This document shows positions 10,780 to 20,005 of a stretch of DNA of 44,717 nt, one piece after another. The DNA lies in assembly GCA_032718475.1 (NCBI GenBank), contig JAUCBJ010008457.1, positions 1-44,717 of the forward strand, in the 5' to 3' direction. Source of the DNA: Nemertoderma westbladi. Taxonomy: Eukaryota > Xenacoelomorpha > Nemertodermatida > Nemertodermatidae. The position numbers and the translations under genes were made by a program. Each line of letters begins with the position of its first letter. Positions within the stretch are counted from its first letter, which is position 1. The notes below the pieces were generated by a model. The model was not told the DNA's origin, did not search any database, and saw only the letters and a program-made list of their open reading frames with translations.

Positions 10780-13524
10780 TTAGTCTTTCTTGCGTGGACG
10801 GCGTTTACACAGTTTTTTAAAGCTGGCCAGAGTCTTTTCCTCTTTGGGGCGAGCCACTTTACAAGGAGGGCTATAACTCCTGGGTGAAGGGTGCAATATG
10901 ATTGCATCAGAGGGTGTAGGATTATGGTCGGTGTATCCGCCGGTCGAAGTGCCGGGTTGGTTGACATCAACGTCGGGGGAGAGGGGTCTAACGGCCTTTA
11001 GAGCGCGTTTTAGGACGGCCGCTCTTAAGGGTCCTTTACGAGTGGTCTGAACGAGAGCCGTGGGTGGACCATAGGCAGTCAGAAACTTCCTGGGTTTAAT
11101 GGTTCTTTCCAACTCGCGTTCGCGGGCTCGGTATTCGTAAGGCCGTCGATATACTTCCTGTAACTCGGGGTGTGAGTTAACAAATAAGTCTCCATAGTCC
11201 GGATCCTGACGGATAAAATTGATTAAGTTATAGGAATGAAGGTCGCTAGGATTAACACTCCTGAGAAATTTGCGTACGAATTTGGTTGAAATACATTCTC
11301 CGACGCGCTTCAGTAGTTCGTAACTCGATATGCGTGATTTCTGTTCGACAGAAGCGAATAGATAAGGATGGAACGCATAAACTCCTTCGTAAGCGCGTCC
11401 AGGATAATAGCGATGGCGCGAATCACAATGTAAATCAGCGTTCGCTTCCCAAGCTCTGATGTAACGTAGTGTGATCATTTCATCTACGCTTTCCAAATCG
11501 TGATTAAAAGGGCAATCGAAACTGGCGTGTCCCTTTAGTTGACAATGGTGACATTGAGTCATAAATTGAGGGCAAACCGCAAAAATATGCAAGTTATTGA
11601 GTCTGCAATATGCGCAATAAATTTCCATCGCCAGTTGTTCGTGAAAATAGGAACAGCGGACGTTTGTGTCCATGGGCGTAACATGGTCTCTCGATGCGCA
11701 TAACCGACAACGTTGCCGAGAAACATAGTTGGCATGGCGATAATCGTACGCAGTGAGACACTGTGGACCTTGATACCATTCTAGGATGTAATCGTTGTCG
11801 CTGTTCCGGGGCGCGATAGGCTGAATCTCCTCAGATTCTAGGCATATTGGTTCGTCTTCCCAGTGCATAGCTGAGGTGGGCGTGTCTGTCTCTTCAAGTG
11901 GACCTATTGTCTGAATTTCCACGACAGAATAACCGGTGGGGATTCGAGGTCTTTGTATAACAGAGGAGTGCAAGTTCGATATACAAATCTCTTTGAAAAT
12001 GGCAAATCCAGCGCTATCTAACTTCTCTGCAGCTGAGTTTCTTAGGCTGAGCTTGGTCAAAGCGCGGTCTTTAAATTGGCTATCCACGTTGCGGAACGGG
12101 GTTAAAAATCGCCGGAAACATTCGAAGCGGATGAATTTATTATGTTCATCTAGCTTAGCGAGTTTGGTCCCAAGTATTAATGGATGGGCGCGTATAGTAC
12201 GACTGCACACATCGGCTAGCCAACCGGAAAGTGCGGTGTTTTCAAAGATCGTGTAGATAGCTAAGGAGGGACGGAGTGGAACACTCATGAAGCTATACAC
12301 GGCGCCAGGTGCGGTCAATGGTCCATCAAAGTATAATCGAGAATAATGGTCTCCGTATACTTGTTGATAGTTGATGGGATTTCCGACTTTGAAATTCCAT
12401 CCGTATTCCTGAAAGGCAAGATGTCCGATGGAAGTTCGTTGCACCTTTGTAATGTTGCTGGACGTATTAGCATACATGGTGCGAAAGAAACCTCGACCTT
12501 CTGCCCAGGGAGCAATCAGCTGCGTATCCACGAAAGGATATGGGATATTTTCCATATTCCGAAAGTCGTTTTGGAGATCTCCATAAACAGCTGAGCCGAT
12601 TTTAAGGATTCTTTCGTTGAACAACATCTCGAGTACGGGCTGGGGTAACATCGATCCATTGATACCCATGGCCGGTTTGCGTTCGGTGTCAATGACGTAA
12701 CGCTGCGCGAGTTCGAATTGTCCATGTCGGAGATTCTTTTGCGTTTCGGTGAGAGTTTCAAAGGAATAATCAATCACGTCGGAACACGCTCGAGTAAACA
12801 CGTGGGTAGAACCAGCTAATCCGCGTATGTGGATCATGCGCGTAGTTCCTAGTTCTCCGACCGGAACGCTACCTTCATTATCGTAGGTGACAACTCCATA
12901 CATCTCAATGACATTAAGAGTTTCATTCCACTCTTTGGTGGCGTTCTCTAGGGTCATCCCTACTGGATGCCACAAGGTGGCGCATTGGTTAGCGTCAGGG
13001 AGATCACTATACTTCATGTGCCGAGTGGTATACGTCTCCACATTTCCATATCTTTGTATTTTCTCTTCTTCAAATAATACATCTAGATTCCAATGGACTA
13101 ATCGAGTTTTAATAAATCCATCGAGATTATAAGGAGGTTCTATATCCTTCTCGATTCGAGAAATGTTATATGGTTTTCTGAATGAGTTTACCTTTACTAA
13201 CTGATCCAGATGTTTCTGCAATTGTTCGAGTTCGAAAACGTCTAGAGGATTTATTAGTGGTAGAAACTTTAAATTATGCGTCGGGTCTTCTGGTTTTACC
13301 ATATAATATTGAGTCAGATTAACGTAATAAGGGTGGTCTTTGATCCCATAGAACGAGTTCTGTAAAGGTCTAGCGCGTATGTTGACATCATGTACCATAC
13401 GACGGACAAGATCCGCTCGATTGTCCGGAGGTTCAACGAGTATACCGTCAACACGAGCAGCCTCGATTGGCGGACGCTGTAACATAGGGGCGTCAGCGAT
13501 AAGATTTTGTGATCCTGTATGATA
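10780..13524 (-). CDS. ORF3: large zinc-knuckle accessory protein of the BEL element, family unknown
   Basis: The frame is open from 13524; the first ATG is at 13485 and gives 901 residues ending 77 bp before the 3' LTR. It sits in the position where other LTR elements carry env. I see no signal peptide and no hydrophobic stretch long enough for a membrane anchor, so an envelope glycoprotein is unlikely. Residues 1-530 look like an ordinary globular protein. Residues 531-565 are acidic and Pro-rich. Residues 593-658 hold three Cys/His clusters: C593-x2-C596-x4-H601-x9-C611; C624-x2-C627-x5-H633-x4-C638; and a classic retroviral-type C645-x2-C648-x4-H653-x4-C658. The tail is Pro/Ser-rich (830-875) and ends 'CKRRPRKKD', nuclear-localisation-like. 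Nucleic-acid binding is a reasonable inference; function is unknown. An upstream overlapping frame (13500-13814) may supply more N-terminus. Confidence 0.8.
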   Translation of the reverse strand, partial: YHTGSQNLIADAPMLQRPPIEAARVDGILVEPPDNRADLVRRMVHDVNIRARPLQNSFYGIKDHPYYVNLTQYYMVKPEDPTHNLKFLPLINPLDVFELEQLQKHLDQLVKVNSFRKPYNISRIEKDIEPPYNLDGFIKTRLVHWNLDVLFEEEKIQRYGNVETYTTRHMKYSDLPDANQCATLWHPVGMTLENATKEWNETLNVIEMYGVVTYDNEGSVPVGELGTTRMIHIRGLAGSTHVFTRACSDVIDYSFETLTETQKNLRHGQFELAQRYVIDTERKPAMGINGSMLPQPVLEMLFNERILKIGSAVYGDLQNDFRNMENIPYPFVDTQLIAPWAEGRGFFRTMYANTSSNITKVQRTSIGHLAFQEYGWNFKVGNPINYQQVYGDHYSRLYFDGPLTAPGAVYSFMSVPLRPSLAIYTIFENTALSGWLADVCSRTIRAHPLILGTKLAKLDEHNKFIRFECFRRFLTPFRNVDSQFKDRALTKLSLRNSAAEKLDSAGFAIFKEICISNLHSSVIQRPRIPTGYSVVEIQTIGPLEETDTPTSAMHWEDEPICLESEEIQPIAPRNSDNDYILEWYQGPQCLTAYDYRHANYVSRQRCRLCASRDHVTPMDTNVRCSYFHEQLAMEIYCAYCRLNNLHIFAVCPQFMTQCHHCQLKGHASFDCPFNHDLESVDEMITLRYIRAWEANADLHCDSRHRYYPGRAYEGVYAFHPYLFASVEQKSRISSYELLKRVGECISTKFVRKFLRSVNPSDLHSYNLINFIRQDPDYGDLFVNSHPELQEVYRRPYEYRARERELERTIKPRKFLTAYGPPTALVQTTRKGPLRAAVLKRALKAVRPLSPDVDVNQPGTSTGGYTDHNPTPSDAIILHPSPRSYSPPCKVARPKEEKTLASFKKLCKRRPRKKD

Positions 13525-13814
13525 TCAACCGGTTGGGGTTGTATCGTCGCGAAGAGTTTGTCTCCGAAATGTGGAACCATCGAGGGATGACGGACGGTTT
13601 TAGAGTAGAGATCTGTCATAAGGATTTGAGCTTCGGGTTGGGCTAAAGCGGCTTCTTCTCTCTCGTCCAATTTAGTGTGTTTCTCCTCGAGTAGATTTTC
13701 CTCCGCTTGTCTCAAACACAATTTTATTCCAGAGAATGTCTGGGGACCTAGGATCCTTAATTCTATAAAATTGTCTTTTAAGAGTATCGGTAAGCGCTGC
13801 GATATCTTAATTGA
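13500..13814 (-). CDS. Upstream overlapping frame, probable N-terminal part of ORF3
   Basis: This frame is open from just after a TAG (13815-13817) down to 13314 and overlaps the main ORF3 frame by about 200 bp. Its first 105 or so codons read like protein, with a charged helical stretch ('EENLLEEKHTKLDEREEA') and then 'HPSMVPHFGDKLF'. The last part, under ORF3, does not. A -1 change of frame anywhere in 13524-13490 would join the two. No canonical slippery heptamer is visible, so a small deletion, a sequence error or splicing are alternatives. No ATG precedes the charged stretch; the first is the M of 'LMTDLYSK'. Confidence 0.5.
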
Positions 13815-13985
13815 CTAGAAATTTTAAAGGATCTGAATTTTACAGATTTTAATAAATATTAATTAATATTTAAGATGGGCACCGATTTATTCCAGAACTT
13901 GTCTGGGGACGTTAACCACTGATTCTAGAATTTGTCTTTCAAGTATATCGGTGGGTGCCGCGATATCTTAATCGACTAAAATTAC
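13731..13985 (-). repeat. Diverged tandem duplication, about 155-bp unit, at the 5' edge of ORF3
   Basis: The copies at about 13731-13822 and 13886-13978 both contain 'gtccccagaca', 'ttctggaataaa', a 'cgatatacttgaaagacaa'-type word and 'attaagatatcgc' (sense strand). In the proximal copy the unit is part of the open frame leading into ORF3. In the distal copy the same frame has a stop. Both copies keep an AG-ended pyrimidine-poor 'ccccag' that could be a splice acceptor; this is speculative. Confidence 0.7.
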
Positions 13986-14522
13986 AGATGGTCAAAAGGT
14001 TTAACAGATTTATTTGCGTTTTACGCTACTGTTATAGGGACATCACGCTACTATATGTATTATTTAATATAAAGTAGAAGAGCAATATCGCACGAAGCAA
14101 TGTCAGTGTGAAGAGGCAAGTCGTTTCCAAGGTCTACCCAGAGCTTGGTTTAGCCGAGACACGAGGATCTGAACTTTGCATTCCTAATACTCTGCCTACC
14201 AATAATACTTAAATATAGTAGGAGCTTTATTGTACTTTAATAAGTACTGACATGTCATCTTACTGTAGTCTCGTATTTATAATATAATACGGACAGTAAG
14301 GAAAAAGAAAGAATTATTTCTCGCCGTCATATTAAATATATATTATGTGTAATTACGTAATAAACACTAATATATTGCACTAACCTACTAAATAATCTAA
14401 AATAACATTCTACTAAATAAAATTAAATAAAATGATTATAATAAAGTACATAATAACGTTCGCATATAAAAATATAATAAAAATAGATAGAATAATATAG
14501 TCATGCACCCACTCCAGACGTA
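13986..14522 (-). other. AT-rich spacer between pol and ORF3
   Basis: No open frame or tandem repeat was found. It is strongly AT-rich compared with the flanking pol and ORF3. In elements with a 3' gene this is where a promoter or splice acceptor for a subgenomic RNA would lie, but I cannot point to one. Confidence 0.4.
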
Positions 14523-14936
14523 TCATGTTGGGGAGTCCCTAGATGTTTGAGGAATTAGGGAGGTGGTCGTGGGAAGAGTGTCTTGCCTTCCATAGTTTCC
14601 GGAGAGTTCTCGGTCTCTTTCCAGTAAACATAAACGACCAACTGGGCGGTTGAGCTGTTGCGTCTCAAAGATTATGCCTGGCTTCTTGAAGTTACGCCGC
14701 ATGACGACGAGTTCTACCGAGCACAATAAACCATCGTCCGAGATGTGAGTCTCGATGATACGACCTGTCTGCCACCGTTTACGTGGAAGGTCTGAATCTA
14801 CAATAAGCACCATATCTCCGGCGCTGACGTTTTCTTGCTGCGCAAACCACTTAGTTCGAAGTTGTAGCGTGGGCAGATAATGTTTCTCGAAATGGTCAGC
14901 GAAATGACGGGATAGCAACTGCATAAGTTGCCAAGT
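14523..14936 (-). CDS. pol C-terminal domain (DUF5641-like) of the BEL element
   Basis: It is in the same frame as the integrase, separated only by a TGA at 14937-14939. It carries the usual BEL ending: 'HYLPTLQLRTKW', then 'VLIVDSDLPRKRWQTGRI', then 'LNRPVGRLCLLE'. In the family this small beta-rich domain follows the integrase core in one polyprotein. The TGA falls between 'YCR' and 'TWQL', where the family has a sense codon. A CGA-to-TGA transition is the simplest explanation; stop-codon readthrough cannot be excluded. Confidence 0.85.
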   Translation of the reverse strand, partial: TWQLMQLLSRHFADHFEKHYLPTLQLRTKWFAQQENVSAGDMVLIVDSDLPRKRWQTGRIIETHISDDGLLCSVELVVMRRNFKKPGIIFETQQLNRPVGRLCLLERDRELSGNYGRQDTLPTTTSLIPQTSRDSPT

Positions 14937-17864
14937 TCAACGGCAGTATTCGTCTCCGTCGGCAATCTCCGATCGAGGGAGCATGGCTACAGGTTTCTTC
15001 AGTAGAAAGTGCGCGGTTGTTAGCGCTTCCAGGGAATCGGGACTCGATGAGACTGGCATAAGCGGTCTCACGTTGAGATAGGCAGCTATTTCCTCCATTA
15101 ACGTCCGCAAAAGTTCGTCGGTGAGATACGCGCGGCATGGCACTATAAAGTGAAATGCGGTCTTGACACTTCTAATTAATCTCTCCCAACTTCCTCCCCA
15201 CCAAGGGGCGTCGGCGGCGTTGAAGGTCCAGCTAGACGCTGTTATCCTTAGCTGATCGTCCACCTGTCTTTGGTTCCAGTCCTTCACGTAAGCCTGGATT
15301 TCGTTGTTGGCACCAATGAAGTTCGTTCCCTTATCCGATCTCATGGTATTACTAGTCCCGAAGCGAGCGATCTGTCGGCGTAAACTTAAGACGAAGCTGT
15401 TGGTAGATAGATCGTTCACCATATCGAGATGGATGGCTCTACAAGTCATGCATACGAAGATGACACACCATCTCTTGACTATAGTCCTAGCACGATATAC
15501 TTCAATAGGGCCAAATAAATCTACACCAGTATTAGTAAAAGGTGGTTCATAGAAGCTTACTCGTTCCCTAGGTAATTCTGCCTCTCGCTGTGTTAAAGGC
15601 CTACTGAATGCTTTCCTACAGGGTATGCAGTTCCTAAGAACTTGGTTCAGAGCTCTACGGGGTTTATAAAAATAATAGCGAGTTCGGATTTCGCTAAGAA
15701 CTCGTTCTCTACCAGCATGATAAAGTTTACTGTGAACATCTACAATCATCTTGATTTGTACTTCAAGATTTCTAATGAGTATGGGGAATTTAGTGTCAAA
15801 GGATATTGGCGCATTGGTGAGTCTTCCTCCAACACGTATTAACCCATCTATCATTGTGCTAGAGAAGCGATCCCTTAATCGCATCTGCGGATTACTCAAC
15901 AACAGGAAATACTTATCGGAATCCTCATAGCATTGCAGGAGTCTCAGTATCTGCTTATTGGTTTCTTCATGCTCCTGGTAACTGATTTTCTCCTTTAGGA
16001 ACCGGTCGGATGTCTTATATTTGGGTAAATTTTTAATAACATGAACTTGCGCAGATGTCAATGGAGCGGTATCACTAATGGTCTTCGTCTTGGAGTAGTG
16101 ATGATGAAAACATCTCCTTAAATATGTGACGGCTTTACAGAGCCGATTCCAGGAACTGTAGTGATGCATTGCTCTCTGCAGCAGGGGTGAGATTCTTTGC
16201 GAGACGTCTGGTATTCCAGATTTCCAATCTCTATCTCTAATTTCCACAACAGACTTATTTGTGGCGAGGGATTGTGGATCCGAAGCATCGTTTCCGGAAG
16301 TATGTAATACAGATAGATCGATCGTCGGTTTAAATAACTTCGATTTACTCGCCCGGGTTTTAGGTTTGACTTTCTCCGCTCCCTTGGCTTGTCTAATCTC
16401 CGCCGTAGTAAGGTGAGGAGGCCATTCATCCTCTTCCTTACTCAGGAAGTCGGGTCCACCCAACCAGTCTGGAGTATCTATCAGTTCCTGTGGAGTCGCT
16501 CCCCTGGAGGCGATATCGGCTGGATTAATCGTACCAGGGCAATGTCTCCATTGATCTATCTTTGTGCGACTAAGAATAATAGCTACCCTGTTAGTAACAA
16601 AAACGCTGAACTGACAGACTTCATTGGTTATATACTCCAACACGAGTAAAGCGTCGGTCCAATAAACAGTTTTCTCCAGTGGATAGTCGATTTGTTCTGT
16701 TACATTCCGGCCGATGGCTGTAGCGTATAAAGCCGCTTTTAACTCCGCTCGAGGAACCTTTAACTTGTTGTTAATCAATGCCTTAGAGGTAACCAAGGCG
16801 ACTTTGATTCCATCCGGAGTTTCGACTCGCAGATATGCTACTATACCTATTCCCATGTCGCTGGCGTCTCCAAACACATGGAGTTGATAGGAATACGTAG
16901 GGAGAACATGACCAAAATATGCACGGGAAATTACAAAGCTCTCGATGGCAGGTAGAGAATCTTCCCATTTCATCCACCTCGTTAACAGTTCTCCCTTAAG
17001 TGGATCGTCCCATGAGTGGTTTTCAAGCCACATTTGTTGTACTAAACTCCGAGCAATCAATATAACTGGGCTAATAAATCCCAATGGGTCGAAATAAGTG
17101 CTCAGGATACTTAAACAAATCCGTTTGGTCCGAACTGGATTATCTCGCTGTTTTAGCTGAAAAAACAGGATATCTCTTTCTGTGTCCCACTTCAAGCCAA
17201 GCGTCTTGGTTTCTGGAAGATCGTCCTTTATTAAGTCTAGGTCTTTCGTTCCTCGGTCTTCTACCGGTATCACTTCCAGAAACTCACGGGAGTTCCTGGT
17301 GAATTTCGTCAGTCGAAATCCACCTCTTTTCAAACACTCTACTGTTCCTTTCGCGACATCAATGGCTTCTTCTACTGATGGAAGGGACTTTAAATTGTCG
17401 TCCATGTATATATCGCGCTTGATGTTGTCTATCACCTCTTTGGAGAAGGCGTCTCGGTTGTCATTCGCAGTGGTCCGCACCACGGAGCAGGCGTTGGAAG
17501 GGCTTGATATGATCCCAAAAGCCTGGATGGTCATCCAGTACTCTACCGGTTTCTGGTTGAGATCTCCTTCAGGCCACCACAGAAATCTTAGGCTGTCTCT
17601 ATCTCTATCCAGCGCCTTGACTTGTAAGAACATTCCTTCTATATCGGAGGCGAACGCGATGGAATATTGTCTTAATCTTAAAAGTATTCCCAACAAAGAT
17701 TGGAGTAAGTTGGGTCCTGGTAACAACTCGGAATTGAGGGATTGGCCCATATATAGAGCGGAGCCATCGAATACGACTCGTACTTCATGGGGTTTACCGG
17801 GTTTGGGAACGTAATGATGTGTTAAGTAATACGTTCTCTCAGTTACTGGTGTTCCTTCCAGTAC
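14937..17864 (-). CDS. pol: pol: reverse transcriptase, RNase H and integrase of the BEL element
   Basis: The open frame starts right after the TGA at 17865. Its first residues ('YYLTHHYVPKPGKPHEVRVV') are the normal RT N-terminus, so the first ATG (17750) is not the biological start. Numbering from that ATG: RT aspartate in 'ASDIEGMF' (36-41) and YMDD at 115-118; RNase H acidic residues D296, E336 and D366; integrase HHCC zinc site H673, H678, C708 and C711; integrase triad D744, D806 and E856, the last in 'WWGGSWER'. All catalytic residues are present over 937 residues without a frameshift. The product would copy the RNA into DNA in the particle and integrate it. Normally it is made as part of one gag-pol protein. 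Confidence 0.95.
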   Translation of the reverse strand, partial: VLEGTPVTERTYYLTHHYVPKPGKPHEVRVVFDGSALYMGQSLNSELLPGPNLLQSLLGILLRLRQYSIAFASDIEGMFLQVKALDRDRDSLRFLWWPEGDLNQKPVEYWMTIQAFGIISSPSNACSVVRTTANDNRDAFSKEVIDNIKRDIYMDDNLKSLPSVEEAIDVAKGTVECLKRGGFRLTKFTRNSREFLEVIPVEDRGTKDLDLIKDDLPETKTLGLKWDTERDILFFQLKQRDNPVRTKRICLSILSTYFDPLGFISPVILIARSLVQQMWLENHSWDDPLKGELLTRWMKWEDSLPAIESFVISRAYFGHVLPTYSYQLHVFGDASDMGIGIVAYLRVETPDGIKVALVTSKALINNKLKVPRAELKAALYATAIGRNVTEQIDYPLEKTVYWTDALLVLEYITNEVCQFSVFVTNRVAIILSRTKIDQWRHCPGTINPADIASRGATPQELIDTPDWLGGPDFLSKEEDEWPPHLTTAEIRQAKGAEKVKPKTRASKSKLFKPTIDLSVLHTSGNDASDPQSLATNKSVVEIRDRDWKSGIPDVSQRISPLLQRAMHHYSSWNRLCKAVTYLRRCFHHHYSKTKTISDTAPLTSAQVHVIKNLPKYKTSDRFLKEKISYQEHEETNKQILRLLQCYEDSDKYFLLLSNPQMRLRDRFSSTMIDGLIRVGGRLTNAPISFDTKFPILIRNLEVQIKMIVDVHSKLYHAGRERVLSEIRTRYYFYKPRRALNQVLRNCIPCRKAFSRPLTQREAELPRERVSFYEPPFTNTGVDLFGPIEVYRARTIVKRWCVIFVCMTCRAIHLDMVNDLSTNSFVLSLRRQIARFGTSNTMRSDKGTNFIGANNEIQAYVKDWNQRQVDDQLRITASSWTFNAADAPWWGGSWERLIRSVKTAFHFIVPCRAYLTDELLRTLMEEIAAYLNVRPLMPVSSSPDSLEALTTAHFLLKKPVAMLPRSEIADGDEYCR

Positions 17865-18419
17865 TCACTCCGCGTATCCCTTTGTAATAAATTTCTTCAA
17901 CTGAGTTTGGTACATTTCTTTAGCTGAAGCATTAGCCGAAAGGCGTCGATGTAATTGAGTGATTCTTTTCTCTGCCAAGGGTCTGTTATTTATAAATCTA
18001 GGTTCTCGTTTTCGAAATGGTTGGCCGATTTCATATCTACCTTGATCTTTTAAAAAACGTGTAGTTGTTTCCTGGATTTGCTTGGCTCTTTCTTCTTCTA
18101 TCGATACGGCCTTATCGTATGAATTGGGCTCTACCAATTCTTGAGTAAAGAATCGTACGGCGAGTTCGTCCCGAGTTCTAGCGTTGTAGCGCTCTATCTC
18201 ATCATTTAGTTCGTCATTGTAATCAATGGGTCCCGATGGGCGAATCAGTTGACATAGGTTCACCTGGTTTTTCCAAGTTTTGTTTTCTGTAAGTAGGTCG
18301 ATTGTGTTCTCTTCATCGAAGAGTTGGTAGATGTCGTCATTATCTGAGGAGTATGGTGTTCCCTCAGTTAGTTCGTCCACCTCACTGCTCTCCACTTCCC
18401 AATCATTTACTTGGTATAT
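17865..18419 (-). CDS. Protease-RT linker and RT N-terminal extension of the BEL element
   Basis: This is in the same frame as the RT and is ended by a TGA at 17865-17867 directly after 'KGYAE'. The family reads through this point with a sense codon. It holds the acidic linker and the 'NNRPLAEKRITQLHRRL' helix that precedes RT in BEL polyproteins. At its start the frame must change by +1 from the protease piece, inside the purine tract 'aaagaaagaaagaata' near 18420-18435, which suggests a one-base insertion. Functionally it belongs to the single polyprotein. Confidence 0.85.
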   Translation of the reverse strand: MYQVNDWEVESSEVDELTEGTPYSSDNDDIYQLFDEENTIDLLTENKTWKNQVNLCQLIRPSGPIDYNDELNDEIERYNARTRDELAVRFFTQELVEPNSYDKAVSIEEERAKQIQETTTRFLKDQGRYEIGQPFRKREPRFINNRPLAEKRITQLHRRLSANASAKEMYQTQLKKFITKGYAE

Positions 18420-18744
18420 TCTTTCTTTCTTTGAGAGTTCTGCGGGAAGGGCCAGTAAAGTACCAACCTACTCTAGTTCTTACCGCATAGGTTTGTAGTG
18501 GCTGCGGTTGAGCAGGCCGTTTCTCCAATGTCTCGAGCGCCTCATGCGCGTTTTGGCCGATGAGTATTTGCACTCCAGAATAATCTGTCTGGAATTGAGG
18601 TATCTTAAGCTGTTGGATGCTCTCGTCCTCGTCCCAGTTATAAGGTTCTACTTGGGTAGTAGCGAAGTTCTTTATAGCCACCATTTTTACTGACCTTATA
18701 CTTTGTGCTCCTAATTTATCCTGGGGGGTGGACAACGCACCTAC
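18403..18744 (-). CDS. C-terminal half of the BEL aspartic protease domain (DUF1758-like)
   Basis: It contains 'DYSGVQILIGQNAHEAL' and then 'AVRTRVGWYFTGPS', the conserved flap and C-terminal elements of BEL proteases. It follows a 70-bp piece in a third frame (about 18746-18815) whose reading ('VEYVRNYAGLEI') also fits the domain. Two successive -1 changes of frame are therefore needed between the catalytic Asp part and this part. The start is not an ATG; this is an internal piece of gag-pol. Confidence 0.8.
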   Translation of the reverse strand, partial: VGALSTPQDKLGAQSIRSVKMVAIKNFATTQVEPYNWDEDESIQQLKIPQFQTDYSGVQILIGQNAHEALETLEKRPAQPQPLQTYAVRTRVGWYFTGPSRRTLKERKNIPSK

Positions 18745-18805
18745 CTACATAGTAATCTGCCGTTATGGTAGATTTCCAAACCTGCATAATTCCGGACATA
18801 TTCAA

Positions 18806-20005
18806 CTAAGTTTGGAATTTGGGTTGTCCAGCAAAGATATCTTCGGCTAGTTCTTGATCGATGAATGTTCCCGTGCTGCCGGAGTCAAGGAGGGCGTTCA
18901 CTATGTAACTTTTGTTAGGACCGTGAACTCTTACCTGCACTACAGGAAATTCTCTGATTCCTACGTTGGAAGTTGGATCTTTCCAAGATGGTTGTCTGTC
19001 AAAGGTAGTTGGGGGGAACTCATTGTCGGTGTCCTTTTCGTAAGTAAGTGCTCGATATACTGCGGTATTTATTAGGTAACAGGATTCGTTGGCGTCGGAG
19101 AATTCGTCAGTATAGAATCCTTCCATCTCAGACTCTTGATCAGTGTCATTTACATCACTGAATTGGACATGTAGTTCGGGCTCACTTACCTGACTCGGGT
19201 TGTTTCGTTCGAATTCACTGTGTAACAAGATGTGATGTTTCGCACCGCACTTTGCACACTTTACGTCGGAGTAACAGGTTCGCCGTTGGTGTCCTGGTCT
19301 GAGGCAATTATAGCATAACCGCTTATCCCACATGACTTCACGTCTGTCTACCAGGGATTTCTTTAGGAATTCAGCATATGCACTCAAACGGTGGGGCCCG
19401 TCGCACAGCGCACAGTTTGGTTTGATGTTACTCACCTTACCTTGGGTAACGTGATGCACTCTCGTTCTTTCTTCGGGCTTTCTTCCGTGCATTCTGTTAG
19501 GAGACTGAGGAGGAGTCTTGGCAACCTGTTCTCTCCTATCGTTGGTTCGAGCCTTGTATTTACTTACGTCTTTTGAGGTTTTGTTAACGTAGTAAAATCT
19601 GTCAGAGTCTTTTCCACTGTCCTCTTCTTGAGAAGCTTGGCTTTCGCCGTCGTCAGTGTAACACACTGGTGTTACTCTTCTCCTAGAAACGGGTTTCTCA
19701 CTTACCTTATTTTCCGATGTTTTCTCTCTGGACTGCTTTATGAGTTGTAGTTTTAATTCACCATCTAAGAAGGACATGAGATCAGCCATGGTAGGGCCTC
19801 GTCGTTGCTGCTCATTCATATACAACACTTTCTTATCCCAGCGTGTACATACTCCACCCTTTGGTAAAGTAGAGACTACGGCTCCAATAACCATGTAACT
19901 CTGATATTCATGAGACTTACCTAACCAGTCCAATTGTCTACAGATCTCCTGAATCTCAGGAGTTTCTACTTCACTAGCAGTATAGATGCGTGTAGGCTCC
20001 ACACC
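18806..20005 (-). CDS. Nucleocapsid zinc knuckles and aspartic protease N-half of the BEL element
   Basis: Numbered from the Met at 20002. Residues 15-90 resemble the end of the BEL gag core ('LPKGGVCTRWDKKVL', then 'TMADLMSFLDGEL'). The zinc region is C197-x2-C200-x3-H204; then C230-x2-C233-x4-H238-x4-C243; then C249-x2-C252 with 'HHILLH'. The Cys usually found after 'HRL' is replaced ('HRLSAYAEF'). The protease active site is 'ALLDSGSTGTF', with catalytic D373. It is in frame with the preceding coiled-coil piece across a TAA at 20006-20008, and ends by frameshift at 18806. Confidence 0.9.
   Translation of the reverse strand, partial: GVEPTRIYTASEVETPEIQEICRQLDWLGKSHEYQSYMVIGAVVSTLPKGGVCTRWDKKVLYMNEQQRRGPTMADLMSFLDGELKLQLIKQSREKTSENKVSEKPVSRRRVTPVCYTDDGESQASQEEDSGKDSDRFYYVNKTSKDVSKYKARTNDRREQVAKTPPQSPNRMHGRKPEERTRVHHVTQGKVSNIKPNCALCDGPHRLSAYAEFLKKSLVDRREVMWDKRLCYNCLRPGHQRRTCYSDVKCAKCGAKHHILLHSEFERNNPSQVSEPELHVQFSDVNDTDQESEMEGFYTDEFSDANESCYLINTAVYRALTYEKDTDNEFPPTTFDRQPSWKDPTSNVGIREFPVVQVRVHGPNKSYIVNALLDSGSTGTFIDQELAEDIFAGQPKFQT

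Noticed and set aside
10780-13524. ORF3 considered as a retroviral-type envelope gene
   Set aside because: No signal peptide, no hydrophobic anchor and no fusion-peptide-like stretch. It has a zinc-knuckle cluster and a nuclear-type basic tail instead.
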